Shown: one piece after another, positions 1-8,522 of the stretch
Position numbering within the stretch: position 1 is the stretch's first letter
Layout of the letters: each line of letters begins with the position of its first letter
Assembly (NCBI GenBank): GCA_944384895.1
Contig: CALWVB010000059.1
Span: forward strand, 1-50,319
DNA from: an uncultured Clostridia bacterium
Lineage (GTDB): Bacteria; Bacillota; Clostridia; Oscillospirales; Acutalibacteraceae
Direction: 5' to 3'
Length of the DNA: 50,319 nucleotides
The notes under the pieces: generated by a model
Database searches by the model: none
Told to the model about the DNA's origin: nothing
Seen by the model: only the letters and a program-made list of their open reading frames with translations
Translations under genes and position numbers: made by a program

Positions 1-836
1 GAAGTATATCTGAACCTATAATAGAATTAAAAACATTTGCTGCAAGAATTGCAGATGGTGATTTAAAAACCCGTGCTGAACCTGTTAAAGTAAGTGAACT
101 TGCTGATTTAACTTCAAGCCTTAATACTATGGCTGAAAAAATACAGGAATTAATAAATCAGAATATTCAGGAACAAAAGAAATTGCAGAAAAGTGAAATG
201 CGTGCTTTGCAGGCTCAAATTACTCCTCATTTTCTTTATAATACTTTAGATACGATAACCTGGATGGCAGAGAGCGGCCGTAATGCAGATGTTATTAAAA
301 TTACCGTCGCATTATCAACATTTTTCAGGATAAGCCTCAGCAAGGGTAATGATTGGATTAAAATAAAAGAAGAAGTAGACCATGTAAGAAGCTATCTTAC
401 TATACAAAAAATACGTTACCGTGATATCCTTGATTATGAAATTGATGTTGATGAAGATCTTAATGACGAATACTGTCTTAAATTAATGCTGCAACCATTA
501 ATTGAAAATGCGTTATACCATGGTATAAAATACAGCAGGCATCCTGGTAAGATTAATATATCTGTACATCGTAGCGGAAAATTAATTCATTTTTGTGTAA
601 AAGATAACGGTGCCGGTATGACTCAGGAACAGTTAGATGAAGTTATAGACAATCTCAATCAAAAAGATAAAAGCACTGATACATCTGCAAGTAAAGGTTT
701 TGGATTATATAATGTGCACCGTAGGATACAGTTATATTATAATCAAACCAATGGATTAAATATAACATCTGAAAAGAATGTTGGTACTACTATTACTTTT
801 GATGTACCTTTTACAAATCCAAAATCTACAGAATAA
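1..836 (+). CDS. Sensor histidine kinase, YesM/LytS type (5' end outside window)
   Basis: The reading frame is open from base 3, so this is the 3' part (about 277 codons) of a longer gene. The first 45 or so residues look like a HAMP linker (SEPIIELKTFA, then IADGDLKTRA). A His_kinase region follows with the phosphoacceptor motif ITPHFLYNTLDTI, then a HATPase_c domain with the N box (IENALYHGIKYS), G1 box (DNGAGM) and G2 box (GFGLYNVHRRI). This is the architecture of YesM-like membrane kinases, which normally sense extracellular sugars or their binding proteins and pair with an AraC-type response regulator. That partner lies downstream at 1304. The sensor domain and membrane segments are upstream of the window, so the ligand cannot be read here. 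The furanose importer downstream makes a sugar signal the best inference. Confidence 0.93.
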   Translation, partial: SISEPIIELKTFAARIADGDLKTRAEPVKVSELADLTSSLNTMAEKIQELINQNIQEQKKLQKSEMRALQAQITPHFLYNTLDTITWMAESGRNADVIKITVALSTFFRISLSKGNDWIKIKEEVDHVRSYLTIQKIRYRDILDYEIDVDEDLNDEYCLKLMLQPLIENALYHGIKYSRHPGKINISVHRSGKLIHFCVKDNGAGMTQEQLDEVIDNLNQKDKSTDTSASKGFGLYNVHRRIQLYYNQTNGLNITSEKNVGTTITFDVPFTNPKSTE

Positions 837-971
837 TTTGCATTGCCATTTAATAATAGTTTTATAAAAAACATTTAATTGGAAAGGTTTTTATAATATA
901 TAAAACCAGGATATATTTAATAAAAATTAAAATAAATATAATGTAGAAAACAAAAAAGTACCGCTGATGCA

Positions 972-1143
972 GGGCGCCTGCGCAGCGCATCTTTTAGATG
1001 CGCTAAAATGCAAAATAATAATTATTTAAAGTAGGCAGGTAGAAATATAAAACAGATTTTATATTAAAAAGCAATCATCTTTAGATAACAAATTATTTTG
1101 CAAATAGCCACCATATAAAATATGGTGGCACGCAGGCGCCCCC
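972..1143 (+). repeat. Four-armed palindromic element, copy A
   Basis: This 172-bp intergenic element starts with GGGCGCCTGCG and ends with CGCAGGCGCCC. Just inside the left end is a hairpin (AGCGCATC / GATGCGCT). A central inverted repeat follows (TGCAAAATAAT / ATTATTTTGCA, about 60 bp apart), then a right hairpin (GCCACCATA / TATGGTGGC). The outer stem, two side hairpins and inner stem can form a four-armed fold. It lies in the 467-bp gap between the kinase and its presumed partner regulator, genes that are usually adjacent. Nothing else convincing is seen in 837-1303. It belongs to a family with copies at 11494, 19590, 25916, 33629 and 38386. It is oriented here by the GCGCAT hairpin, which comes first on the plus strand. 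Confidence 0.9.
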
Positions 1144-1303
1144 TTATTAAGCCAAACGTAAATTAAACTGTTTTCTGTTGTAAAGATAATATATGTGTAA
1201 TTTTATTACCTAATTTTAGAAATTGTGTATTTTAATAATTTAATATAGAATTATAGGATATTTATTTTATACGCAGCTATTGCGGAGGAGTGAAGTTTAA
1301 TCG

Positions 1304-2875
1304 ATGTATAAAGTATTTCTTGTTGATGATGAAATAGTTGTTCGTGAAAGTATAAGGAATATAAACTGGGATGAAACTCAATTTATATTTTCCGGTGAAG
1401 CTCCTGATGGAGAAATGGCGCTTTCTATGGTGCAGGATATTAAACCGGATATACTTATTACCGATATACGTATGCCTTTTATGGACGGTTTAGAATTATC
1501 ATCAATTTTAAAGCGTACTATGCCTTGGATAAAAATAATTATTTTAAGCGGACATGACGAATTTGATTATGCTAAAAGGGCTATATCCATAGGTGTAGAA
1601 GAATATATGTTAAAACCGGTAGTATCCTCTGATCTGCTTGCAGCTTTAAATAAAGTAGCTGAGAGTATTGAAGCCGAAAAAAAAGAAAGGTCTAATTTAG
1701 CTGAACTGGAACAAAAACTTAATTCAACCAATCAAGTTATGAAAGAACATTTTCTTAATGACCTGATGTTAGGCGGTATTCAGACAAGCTTTGTATTGGA
1801 ACGCGCACGTGAAATGGGTATAGATTTAGTAGCGCGCAATTATATTGTCGTAGTAATTGAAATCGGTTCTAATTATGGGGATTATAATAATCTTTTGCGC
1901 GTACGTTCTTTTGCTTCGCGCAGTGTTGAATTAAGAAATGATGTATTACACTTTTTCTATGGAGCTGAAAAAATAGTATTGCTTATAAAAGGTGATAATG
2001 CTGAACAGCTTGAAGAAACTGCATATGAATTATCACAATCAATAAAATATGACGTTGAACGCAATACCGATATGCAGCTTACTATTGGTATAGGTTCTGT
2101 TGCCGAACGTATCGGCCTTATATCTAAATCATTTTCCGATGCGGAATATGCAAGAAAAAGTATGGGTGAATTAAGACGCGGCCAAATTATCGGCATAAAG
2201 GATTTTGATTCAAATAAACAACCGATAATGCTTGACCGTATCCCAATCGAAGATAAACTTAAATACGGAAGTAAAGATGACATAGAAAAAATAATAGATG
2301 AATATATTAAAACTGTAGATGGATCATCTCTGCAATCTGTACTTTTTACATATTATATTGTTATGGATGTACTTTTAGCCTGCTCAAGATTTATTACTGA
2401 ATTAGGCGGAGATGTAAATGAAGTTCTTCCAGATATGGTAAATCCTGAAAAATTATTTTATTCTATAAATTCTGTTGATAAATTTCGTACTATAGTAACA
2501 GATATATTAAATAAAGTTTATGATTACCGTGACAGCAGAGGCGAAGTAAGATACGGCAATATTATAATGCGGGCCAAAAAATATATAGACGCTAATTTTG
2601 CTCAGCCTGGCATATGCCTTCATTCAGTAGCATCTGAAGTAAATATCAGCCCTAATCATTTTAGTACGATATTCAGTCAGGAGACCGGTATAACTTTTAT
2701 CGAATACCTGACAAGCGTAAGAATAAACAAAGCAAAAGAACTTCTAATCCAGACTTCTATGCGTGCATCTGAAATATCATTTGCCGTAGGTTATAATGAT
2801 CCGCATTATTTTAGCTATTTCTTTAAAAAGCATGTAGGTATAAGTCCGCGTGAATTTAGAAATAAAAATAAATAG
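1304..2875 (+). CDS. Response regulator, YesN type, with AraC-family HTH
   Basis: The 523-aa protein has an N-terminal receiver domain: acidic pair DDE at residues 8-10, phospho-acceptor Asp54 in LITDIRMPFMDG, and conserved Lys104 in YMLKPV. A long YesN-type middle region follows. The last 100 or so residues hold two AraC helix-turn-helix motifs (SVASEVNISPNHFSTIFSQE and ISFAVGYNDPHYFSYFF). It is the likely partner of the upstream YesM-like kinase and the probable activator of the importer at 3309-8257, whose promoter region carries direct repeats spaced 21 bp apart. The ATG at 1304 is used. A GGAGGAG lies about 13 bases upstream, rather far but the best available. It is separated from the kinase gene by repeat element A, which may have made its transcription independent. 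Confidence 0.93.
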   Translation: MYKVFLVDDEIVVRESIRNINWDETQFIFSGEAPDGEMALSMVQDIKPDILITDIRMPFMDGLELSSILKRTMPWIKIIILSGHDEFDYAKRAISIGVEEYMLKPVVSSDLLAALNKVAESIEAEKKERSNLAELEQKLNSTNQVMKEHFLNDLMLGGIQTSFVLERAREMGIDLVARNYIVVVIEIGSNYGDYNNLLRVRSFASRSVELRNDVLHFFYGAEKIVLLIKGDNAEQLEETAYELSQSIKYDVERNTDMQLTIGIGSVAERIGLISKSFSDAEYARKSMGELRRGQIIGIKDFDSNKQPIMLDRIPIEDKLKYGSKDDIEKIIDEYIKTVDGSSLQSVLFTYYIVMDVLLACSRFITELGGDVNEVLPDMVNPEKLFYSINSVDKFRTIVTDILNKVYDYRDSRGEVRYGNIIMRAKKYIDANFAQPGICLHSVASEVNISPNHFSTIFSQETGITFIEYLTSVRINKAKELLIQTSMRASEISFAVGYNDPHYFSYFFKKHVGISPREFRNKNK

Positions 2876-3084
2876 GAATAATAACATGTCTATTTAAATA
2901 TCTTTATAGTGAAATGCATTCTCAATCAATTAAATAAAAAGCACAAATATCTTTTTAAGAGATGTTTATACAGAATATGTATAAATTCGTAAAGTTATCC
3001 TTGGAAATTTTTATTTAAAATAGATATTAATAGGGTAAAAATTGACAGAATTGTCCTATTTTAAGCTAAAATAACTGTTCAAAG

Positions 3085-3256
3085 TAAAAAGCACAAAAAT
3101 TGGAATTTTTATAAATTTCGTAAGAAATCATACTTATTTCATAAGAAAATTAATTTAAATTACAAAGTTGTAATATCTTAGGGAATAGTGATTATAAAAT
3201 ATTCAACTTTTATCGTAAATGCGTTTATGGTATTTGTCCGTAGAAAGTATTATAAT
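3085..3256 (+). promoter_or_regulatory. Control region of the importer operon with 21-bp-phased direct repeats
   Basis: Near-identical 12-mers TTTCGTAAGAAA (3116-3127) and TTTCATAAGAAA (3137-3148) lie 21 bp apart start to start, two helical turns. This spacing is typical of AraC-family half-sites. A separate perfect 13-bp direct repeat, TAAAAAGCACAAA, occurs at 2935-2947 and 3085-3097, exactly 150 bp apart. Candidate -10 boxes are TATAAAAT (3193) and TATAAT (3251). Neither has a good -35, as expected of an activator-dependent promoter. The remaining gap (2876-3084) is AT-rich and holds a TTGACA (3042) with a poorly spaced TAAAAT. Binding by the YesN-like regulator is inference. Confidence 0.45.
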
Positions 3257-3308
3257 GTGTACAGTTGCCAAGAGCGACAAAAACATTTTATTGGGAGGAT
3301 TTTTACAA

Positions 3309-4373
3309 ATGAAAAAAATTATCGCACTTGTCCTCGCCCTTGTTCTTGCATTCGGCCTCGTAGCCTGCAATAACGGTGGCGACCAATCTTCAACCGCTTC
3401 CGGTTCATCAACAGCCTCTGACGCTTCTACAGCTTCTACAGGCGGCGACGATTCCGGCGATCTTATCACAGTTGGTTTCTCTCAGGTTGGTGCTGAATCC
3501 GCATGGCGTACAGCTAACACAAAATCCATTCAGGAAGCTCTCACAGAAGAAAACGGCTTCAACCTCATCTTCTCTGATGGACAGCAAAAACAAGAAATCC
3601 AAATCACAGCTCTCCGTTCTTTCATCGAACAGGGCGTTGATTACATCGCATTTAGCCCAACAGTTGAATCCGGTTGGGACGATGTTCTTAATGAAATCAA
3701 AGAAGCAGATATTCCTCTTATCCTTGTTGACCGTACAACTGACAACCCAGACGAATCTCTCTATGTAACATGGATGGGTTCTAACTTCCACGAAGAAGGC
3801 GTAAGAGCTGGTGAATGGGTTATCGCTTACCTCGAAGACAAAGGTCTCATGGACGGCGAAGTAGTTATCGCTGAACTCCAGGGTACAGTTGGTGCAGCTG
3901 CTGCAACAGACCGTATGGCTGGCTTCAAAGAAGTTATGGATCAATATAGCAACATCAACATCAAATACAGCCAGACTGGTGACTTTACAACAGCTAAAGG
4001 CCAGGAAGTTATGGAAGCTTTCTTGAAATCAGATACAGCTAACGAAATCAAAGTTCTCTTCGCTCACAACGATGACATGGCAATCGGCGCTATCACAGCT
4101 ATCGAAGCTGCTGGCCGTAAACCAGGTGAAGACATCTGCATCATCTCCTGTGACGGTGGTAAAGCTATGTTCCAGAACATCGTAGACGGCAAAGCAAACT
4201 GCGTTGTTGAATGTAACCCACTTCTCGGCGAAGGTCTTGCTGACGTTATCAAGAAACTCGAAGCTGGCGAAGAAGTAGAAAAGAAAACATATTCTGAAGA
4301 AGATATCTTCGATCAGAACGGTCTCGCTGGTGCTTTAAAAGCTGCTGACCACATCAATGAAAGAGCATATTAA
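3309..4373 (+). CDS. ytfQ: Furanose ABC transporter, substrate-binding lipoprotein (YtfQ-like)
   Basis: This is a 354-aa periplasmic-binding-protein (type 1) lipoprotein. The signal peptide MKKIIALVLALVLAFG ends in a lipobox LVAC with Cys20, and a Ser/Thr/Ala-rich linker follows. The mature part begins VGFSQVGAESAWR and contains DGQQKQEIQI, ELQGTVGA and FAHNDDMAIGAI, close to the E. coli galactofuranose-binding YtfQ family. The start is the ATG at 3309 with TTGGGAGGA just upstream; a longer in-frame extension from 3219 lacks the signal peptide at its N-terminus and is rejected. Codon use (TTC, AAC, ATC, GAC, CTC) is far more biased than in neighbouring genes, suggesting very high expression. 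With araBAD downstream, the ligand may be L-arabinofuranose rather than galactofuranose; this is inference. Confidence 0.93.
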   Translation: MKKIIALVLALVLAFGLVACNNGGDQSSTASGSSTASDASTASTGGDDSGDLITVGFSQVGAESAWRTANTKSIQEALTEENGFNLIFSDGQQKQEIQITALRSFIEQGVDYIAFSPTVESGWDDVLNEIKEADIPLILVDRTTDNPDESLYVTWMGSNFHEEGVRAGEWVIAYLEDKGLMDGEVVIAELQGTVGAAAATDRMAGFKEVMDQYSNINIKYSQTGDFTTAKGQEVMEAFLKSDTANEIKVLFAHNDDMAIGAITAIEAAGRKPGEDICIISCDGGKAMFQNIVDGKANCVVECNPLLGEGLADVIKKLEAGEEVEKKTYSEEDIFDQNGLAGALKAADHINERAY

Positions 4374-4462
4374 TCTTTACTTTAAAGGTTAATACTATAA
4401 AGTTCTGTTTAAGGTTTAAGTAATTTTTGTCTCGTCTCAAATTGAGTAACGGGAACGTTGAG

Positions 4463-4492
4463 GGGGGGCTTCTATGTTAATGGGAGCTCCCC
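4463..4492 (+). terminator. Stem-loop between binding-protein and ATPase genes (likely attenuator)
   Basis: GGGGGGCTTC (4463-4472) pairs with GGAGCTCCCC (4483-4492) with two G-U wobbles, followed by TTTATTTA rather than a clean T tract. Its place between the abundant binding-protein gene and the ATPase gene fits a partial terminator or mRNA-stabilising hairpin that sets differential expression. Confidence 0.55.
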
Positions 4493-4552
4493 TTTATTTA
4501 CTGATTATGAAGCGGTGTTGTAGAGACGCCGGCAAAAAAGGGAGGTACATGA

Positions 4553-6067
4553 ATGCAAAATCCAATAATTTTGCAGATGAAAGGAATCGACATGCAATTC
4601 CCAGGCGTACATGCGCTTAAGGAAGTCGACTTTACTCTGCGGGCAGGGGAAGTTCACACCATTATGGGTGAGAACGGTGCTGGTAAATCCACCCTGATCA
4701 AGTGTTTAACCGGCGTTTATCAGAAAGGCAAGGGCACAATCCTGCTCGATGGAAAAGAAATCAATCCAAAATCAACACTTGATGCTCAAAGCCTTGGCAT
4801 AAGTACAGTTTACCAAGAAGTTAACCTTTGTCCTAACTTAACGGTAGCTGAAAACTGTTTTATCGGCCGTCAGCCTAAAAAAGCTGGATTTATCGACTGG
4901 AAAACAATGAATAAGCGTACAAAAGAACTTCTTAAAAGATTCGACATAGATATAGACGTAACAAAACCATTGTCAACATATACAGTTGCTATTCAGCAGA
5001 TGGTTGCTATAGCACGTGCTATAGATATACAATGTAAAGTTCTTATTCTTGACGAACCAACATCATCACTTGATGCAAATGAAGTTAAACAATTATTTAA
5101 AGCTATGCGTTCCCTTAAAGAAGAAGGTATGGCAATAATCTTCATATCTCACTTCCTTGATCAGGTTTTCGAGATATCTGACAGATTTACTGTTTTAAGA
5201 AATGGCGAATTAATTGGTGAATACCTTGTAGATGAAGTCACTCAGTATGAACTCGTATCAAAAATGGTTGGTCATGAAATTGATGACCTTTCAACTTTGA
5301 AGAGAGTACAGCATACAGAAGCTGAGATGAAAGAATTCCTCAAAGCAAAACAAATCGGCGTAGCTGGTTCAGTTCAGGATATAGATTTAACTCTCAGAAA
5401 AGGTGAAATCGTTGGTTTTGCTGGACTTTTAGGTTCAGGACGTACTGAAACTGCTAACATGCTTTTTGGTGTTGATCCTATTACAAAAGGTTCAATTTCT
5501 ATTAACGGTAAAAAAGTTAATTTAAGAAAACCATCAAATGCAATTAAACATAACATAGCGTACTGTCCAGAAGACAGAAAACGCGATGGTATCATAGGCG
5601 ATTTGTCTATAAGAGAAAATATTATTTTAGCTATACAGGCACGACAGGGTATTTTTAAGAAAATAAGCAAGAAAAAAGCAGAAGAACTTGCACAAAAATA
5701 TATAAAGACATTACAAATCGCAACTCCTGACGCTGATAAGAAAATCGGTGAATTATCAGGTGGTAACCAGCAGAAGGTTATACTTGCACGTTGGCTTGCA
5801 ACCGATCCAGATCTTTTAATCTTGGATGAACCAACACGTGGTATCGACGTTGGCGCAAAAACAGAAATTCAGAAACTTGTTTTAAAACTTTGCGAAGAAG
5901 GAATGTCTATCGTATTCATATCCTCTGAAATTGAGGAAGTTGTTCGTTGTTCAAACCGTATAGTAGTTATGCGTGACAGGAAAAAGGTTGCCGAACTTAA
6001 AGGCGATGATCTTGAACACGATACAATTCTTAAAACTATTGCAGGAGGTGCAAAAACAAATGAGTAA
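4553..6067 (+). CDS. ytfR: Furanose ABC transporter, double ATPase subunit (YtfR/RbsA-like)
   Basis: This 504-aa protein has two fused ABC ATPase halves, as in RbsA, MglA and YtfR. The first half has Walker A GENGAGKS (residues 39-46) and Walker B VLILDEPTSSLD. The second half has a degenerate Walker A (AGLLGSGRTE), the signature LSGGNQQKVILAR and Walker B LLILDEPTRGIDVG, the usual asymmetry of this subfamily. It sits on the cytoplasmic face and drives import through the two permeases that follow. The ATG at 4553 has GGGAGGT upstream. Its last eight bases overlap the next gene, indicating translational coupling. Confidence 0.95.
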   Translation: MQNPIILQMKGIDMQFPGVHALKEVDFTLRAGEVHTIMGENGAGKSTLIKCLTGVYQKGKGTILLDGKEINPKSTLDAQSLGISTVYQEVNLCPNLTVAENCFIGRQPKKAGFIDWKTMNKRTKELLKRFDIDIDVTKPLSTYTVAIQQMVAIARAIDIQCKVLILDEPTSSLDANEVKQLFKAMRSLKEEGMAIIFISHFLDQVFEISDRFTVLRNGELIGEYLVDEVTQYELVSKMVGHEIDDLSTLKRVQHTEAEMKEFLKAKQIGVAGSVQDIDLTLRKGEIVGFAGLLGSGRTETANMLFGVDPITKGSISINGKKVNLRKPSNAIKHNIAYCPEDRKRDGIIGDLSIRENIILAIQARQGIFKKISKKKAEELAQKYIKTLQIATPDADKKIGELSGGNQQKVILARWLATDPDLLILDEPTRGIDVGAKTEIQKLVLKLCEEGMSIVFISSEIEEVVRCSNRIVVMRDRKKVAELKGDDLEHDTILKTIAGGAKTNE

Positions 6068-7145
6068 TAACAAGGCTCCTGCCAATGCAATAAAATCGAA
6101 GAAAAAATTAAATTTAAATACACAGTTTATAGCCGGTCTTGTAGCCCTGGCGCTCATTCTTTTATTTAACCTTATATATGAACCTGGATTTTTCCGTATC
6201 AGTATAGTTGAAGGAAAATTATACGGTAGTATAATTGATATTATCAATCGTTGTGTTCCAACAATGATTATCTCAATGGGTATGACATTAGTTATCGCAA
6301 CTGGCGGTGTTGATATTTCCGTTGGTGCTGTTGCCGCGATATCCGGCGCTATGGTTGTATCGCTCATTGGTTATAACTTTGACTCAGCAACAGGCGTAAC
6401 AACAACTAATATGAACATGTATCTTGCTATACTTATTGCTCTTATAGTTTCCACAATATGCGGTGCATGGAACGGATTGCTTGTATCTCGTTTAGGAATC
6501 CAGCCAATGGTTGCTACGCTTATATTGATGACAGCTGGACGCGGTATCGCACAGCTTATCACAGATGGACAAATCCCAAGAGTATATACAGAAGATTTCT
6601 CATTTATAGCACAAGGTTCAATATTTGCAGTTCCAACCGGAATTTATATAGCATTAGCAGTAGTTCTTATTGTATATGCATTCACAAAACTTACAGCTTT
6701 TGGTATGCTTTGTGAATCAGTTGGTATTAATGCAAGTGCCAGCCGTTATTCCGGTATTAATGCTAAAAACATTAAACTTATCTGTTATACAATCTGCGGA
6801 CTTTGCGCAGGTATTGCAGGTATCCATATAGCTTCTACTGTACAGGGTGCCGATGCTAATAACGCTGGTTTGAACATCGAAATGGATGCTATCCTTGCTG
6901 TTGTTCTCGGTGGTACTAGCATGGCAGGCGGTAAATTCTACATTTGGGGTACCGCTGTAGGCGCTCTCATCATCCAAGCTCTTACAACAACAATCTATTC
7001 TCTCGGCGTACCGCCAGAAATCATCTATGTTGTTAAATCTCTCGTTGTTGTAATAGTTGTTATGCTTCAATCCAATCTTATTAAAAATCTCTTCAAAAAG
7101 ATCGGCTCAAAGAGCAAAAAAAGCTCTGCTGCCGCATCAGTTTAA
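6060..7145 (+). CDS. ytfT: Furanose ABC transporter permease 1 (YtfT-like)
   Basis: This 361-aa integral membrane protein of the BPD_transp_2/RbsC family has multiple hydrophobic segments. It carries the family motif GMTLVIATGGVDISVGAVAA near residues 75-95 and LAVVLGGTSMAGG in the later half. The start is the ATG at 6060 (MSNNKAP), with AGGAGG eight bases upstream inside the end of the ATPase gene; a longer in-frame start at 5973 is unsupported. The 3' end (about 6890-7100) switches to the same highly biased codons as the binding-protein gene. It should pair with the second permease as a heterodimer. Confidence 0.93.
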   Translation: MSNNKAPANAIKSKKKLNLNTQFIAGLVALALILLFNLIYEPGFFRISIVEGKLYGSIIDIINRCVPTMIISMGMTLVIATGGVDISVGAVAAISGAMVVSLIGYNFDSATGVTTTNMNMYLAILIALIVSTICGAWNGLLVSRLGIQPMVATLILMTAGRGIAQLITDGQIPRVYTEDFSFIAQGSIFAVPTGIYIALAVVLIVYAFTKLTAFGMLCESVGINASASRYSGINAKNIKLICYTICGLCAGIAGIHIASTVQGADANNAGLNIEMDAILAVVLGGTSMAGGKFYIWGTAVGALIIQALTTTIYSLGVPPEIIYVVKSLVVVIVVMLQSNLIKNLFKKIGSKSKKSSAAASV

Positions 7146-7162
7146 AATAGGAGGTGTTAATT

Positions 7163-8257
7163 ATGAATAATGTAAATGCAAGCCCTCTTAAAAAGAAAAA
7201 GGGAGGGAATCTTAACACCAACTATTTGGTAGTTATTATTGCTATAGTTATACTCTTAATAGCTATTATAGTAGGTAGCTTAGTATTTGATAATTTCTTT
7301 AAACTTGGTACATTTACAAATCTTCTCATTAACAATGCTCATATAGGCATAAGTGCTGTTGGTATGACACTGGTTATCATAACAGGTGGTATTGACCTTT
7401 CAGTTGGCGCTGTTGTTGCTATAGTTACAATGATCTGTGCTTATGGTTCAGCAGATCCGGCCTCTACCTTTGGCGGATTAGGTCTTGATCCTGTAGTATG
7501 TATGATAATCTCATTGGTATACGGTATACTTATTGGTGCTGCAATGGGTTGTCTTATTCAATTCTTTGACTTCCCACCATTTATTGCAACACTTGCCGGT
7601 ATGTTCTTCTCACGTGGTTCCTGTTATATACTCAGCACACAGGCTATCACAGTTGAAAGAGGTAACCTTATAGACACTCTTGGTGCATGGAGATTAAAAT
7701 TCTTTACACCAGAAGGCGGCGGATTCTCAGTAGGTACTGGTGAAGTAGACGGTAAAGTAATTGGTAACTTATCAATACCAGTTTTCATGTTCATCGTTGT
7801 AGTTATTATTGGTATACTTATTTCTCAGTATACTAAATTTGGACGTACAGTCTATGCTATCGGTGGTAATGAACAATCTGCATACCTTATGGGTCTTCCA
7901 GTAAAAAGGACAAAAGTTCTTGTTTATACACTTAATGGACTTTGTTCAGCTCTTGCTGGTATCGCATTTACATTCTTTATGCGTTCAGGCAGCGGACTTC
8001 TTTGTGTTGGTATGGAAATGGATGTTATCGCATCTGTTGTTATCGGTGGTACACTTCTTACCGGTGGCGTTGGTTATGTATTTGGTACGGTCTTCGGTGT
8101 TCTTACGCTCGGCCTTATCCAAACATTCGTTACCTATGCTTCACTTAACTCCTGGTATACAAAGATATTCGTTGGCGTATTGCTGCTCTTCTTCATCGGC
8201 TTACAGCGTATAATCGTTAATATAGCTGATTCAAAGAAAGTTAAAGTAGCAGGTTAA
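7163..8257 (+). CDS. yjfF: Furanose ABC transporter permease 2 (YjfF-like)
   Basis: This 364-aa permease of the same family as the preceding gene has the hallmark GMTLVIITGGIDLSVGAVVA and a late VVIGGTLLTGGVG. The start is the ATG at 7163 (MNNVNASPLKKKK), nine bases after TAGGAGGTG. The GTG at 7154 overlaps that ribosome binding site and is rejected. Two non-identical permeases with one double ATPase and one binding protein is the YtfQRT-YjfF arrangement. The gene ends 14 bases before a strong inverted repeat, which probably ends the operon. Confidence 0.93.
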   Translation: MNNVNASPLKKKKGGNLNTNYLVVIIAIVILLIAIIVGSLVFDNFFKLGTFTNLLINNAHIGISAVGMTLVIITGGIDLSVGAVVAIVTMICAYGSADPASTFGGLGLDPVVCMIISLVYGILIGAAMGCLIQFFDFPPFIATLAGMFFSRGSCYILSTQAITVERGNLIDTLGAWRLKFFTPEGGGFSVGTGEVDGKVIGNLSIPVFMFIVVVIIGILISQYTKFGRTVYAIGGNEQSAYLMGLPVKRTKVLVYTLNGLCSALAGIAFTFFMRSGSGLLCVGMEMDVIASVVIGGTLLTGGVGYVFGTVFGVLTLGLIQTFVTYASLNSWYTKIFVGVLLLFFIGLQRIIVNIADSKKVKVAG

Positions 8258-8270
8258 TTTCACTTATTAA

Positions 8271-8317
8271 TAAAGGCAACGCTGACTACCTTGTCAGGTG
8301 ACTCAGCGTTGCCTTTA
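8271..8317 (+). terminator. Stem-loop at end of importer operon
   Basis: A perfect 15-bp inverted repeat, TAAAGGCAACGCTGA and its complement, closes a 17-base loop. The T tract after it is short (CCTTTATC), with another TTTTT 16 bases on. It most likely ends the importer transcript or protects its 3' end. The remaining bases before araB show no convincing promoter. Confidence 0.6.
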
Positions 8318-8522
8318 TCGGTATTATGTACCTTTTTATCCTGTTAAATATGGTTATATACGGTTTTATTAAGCTGTGTATAGCCATAATTATTATCTTA
8401 GCTAATTCAAAGCGCCTGATATAATAATAAATGCGCAATTATTACAATTATTAATAGTACATATTAAATAAAATAATCAGGTGTTTTGTATGTTAAAGAA
8501 TATAATTTAGGAGGTCAAATAA

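Noticed and set aside
972..1143. Simple bidirectional terminator
   Set aside because: Four arms, conserved length and lack of a T tract do not fit an intrinsic terminator, although a termination effect is possible.
4063..4252. Minus-strand frames within the binding-protein gene and similar shadows in fab genes
   Set aside because: They lie wholly inside strongly supported genes on the other strand and have no ribosome binding sites.
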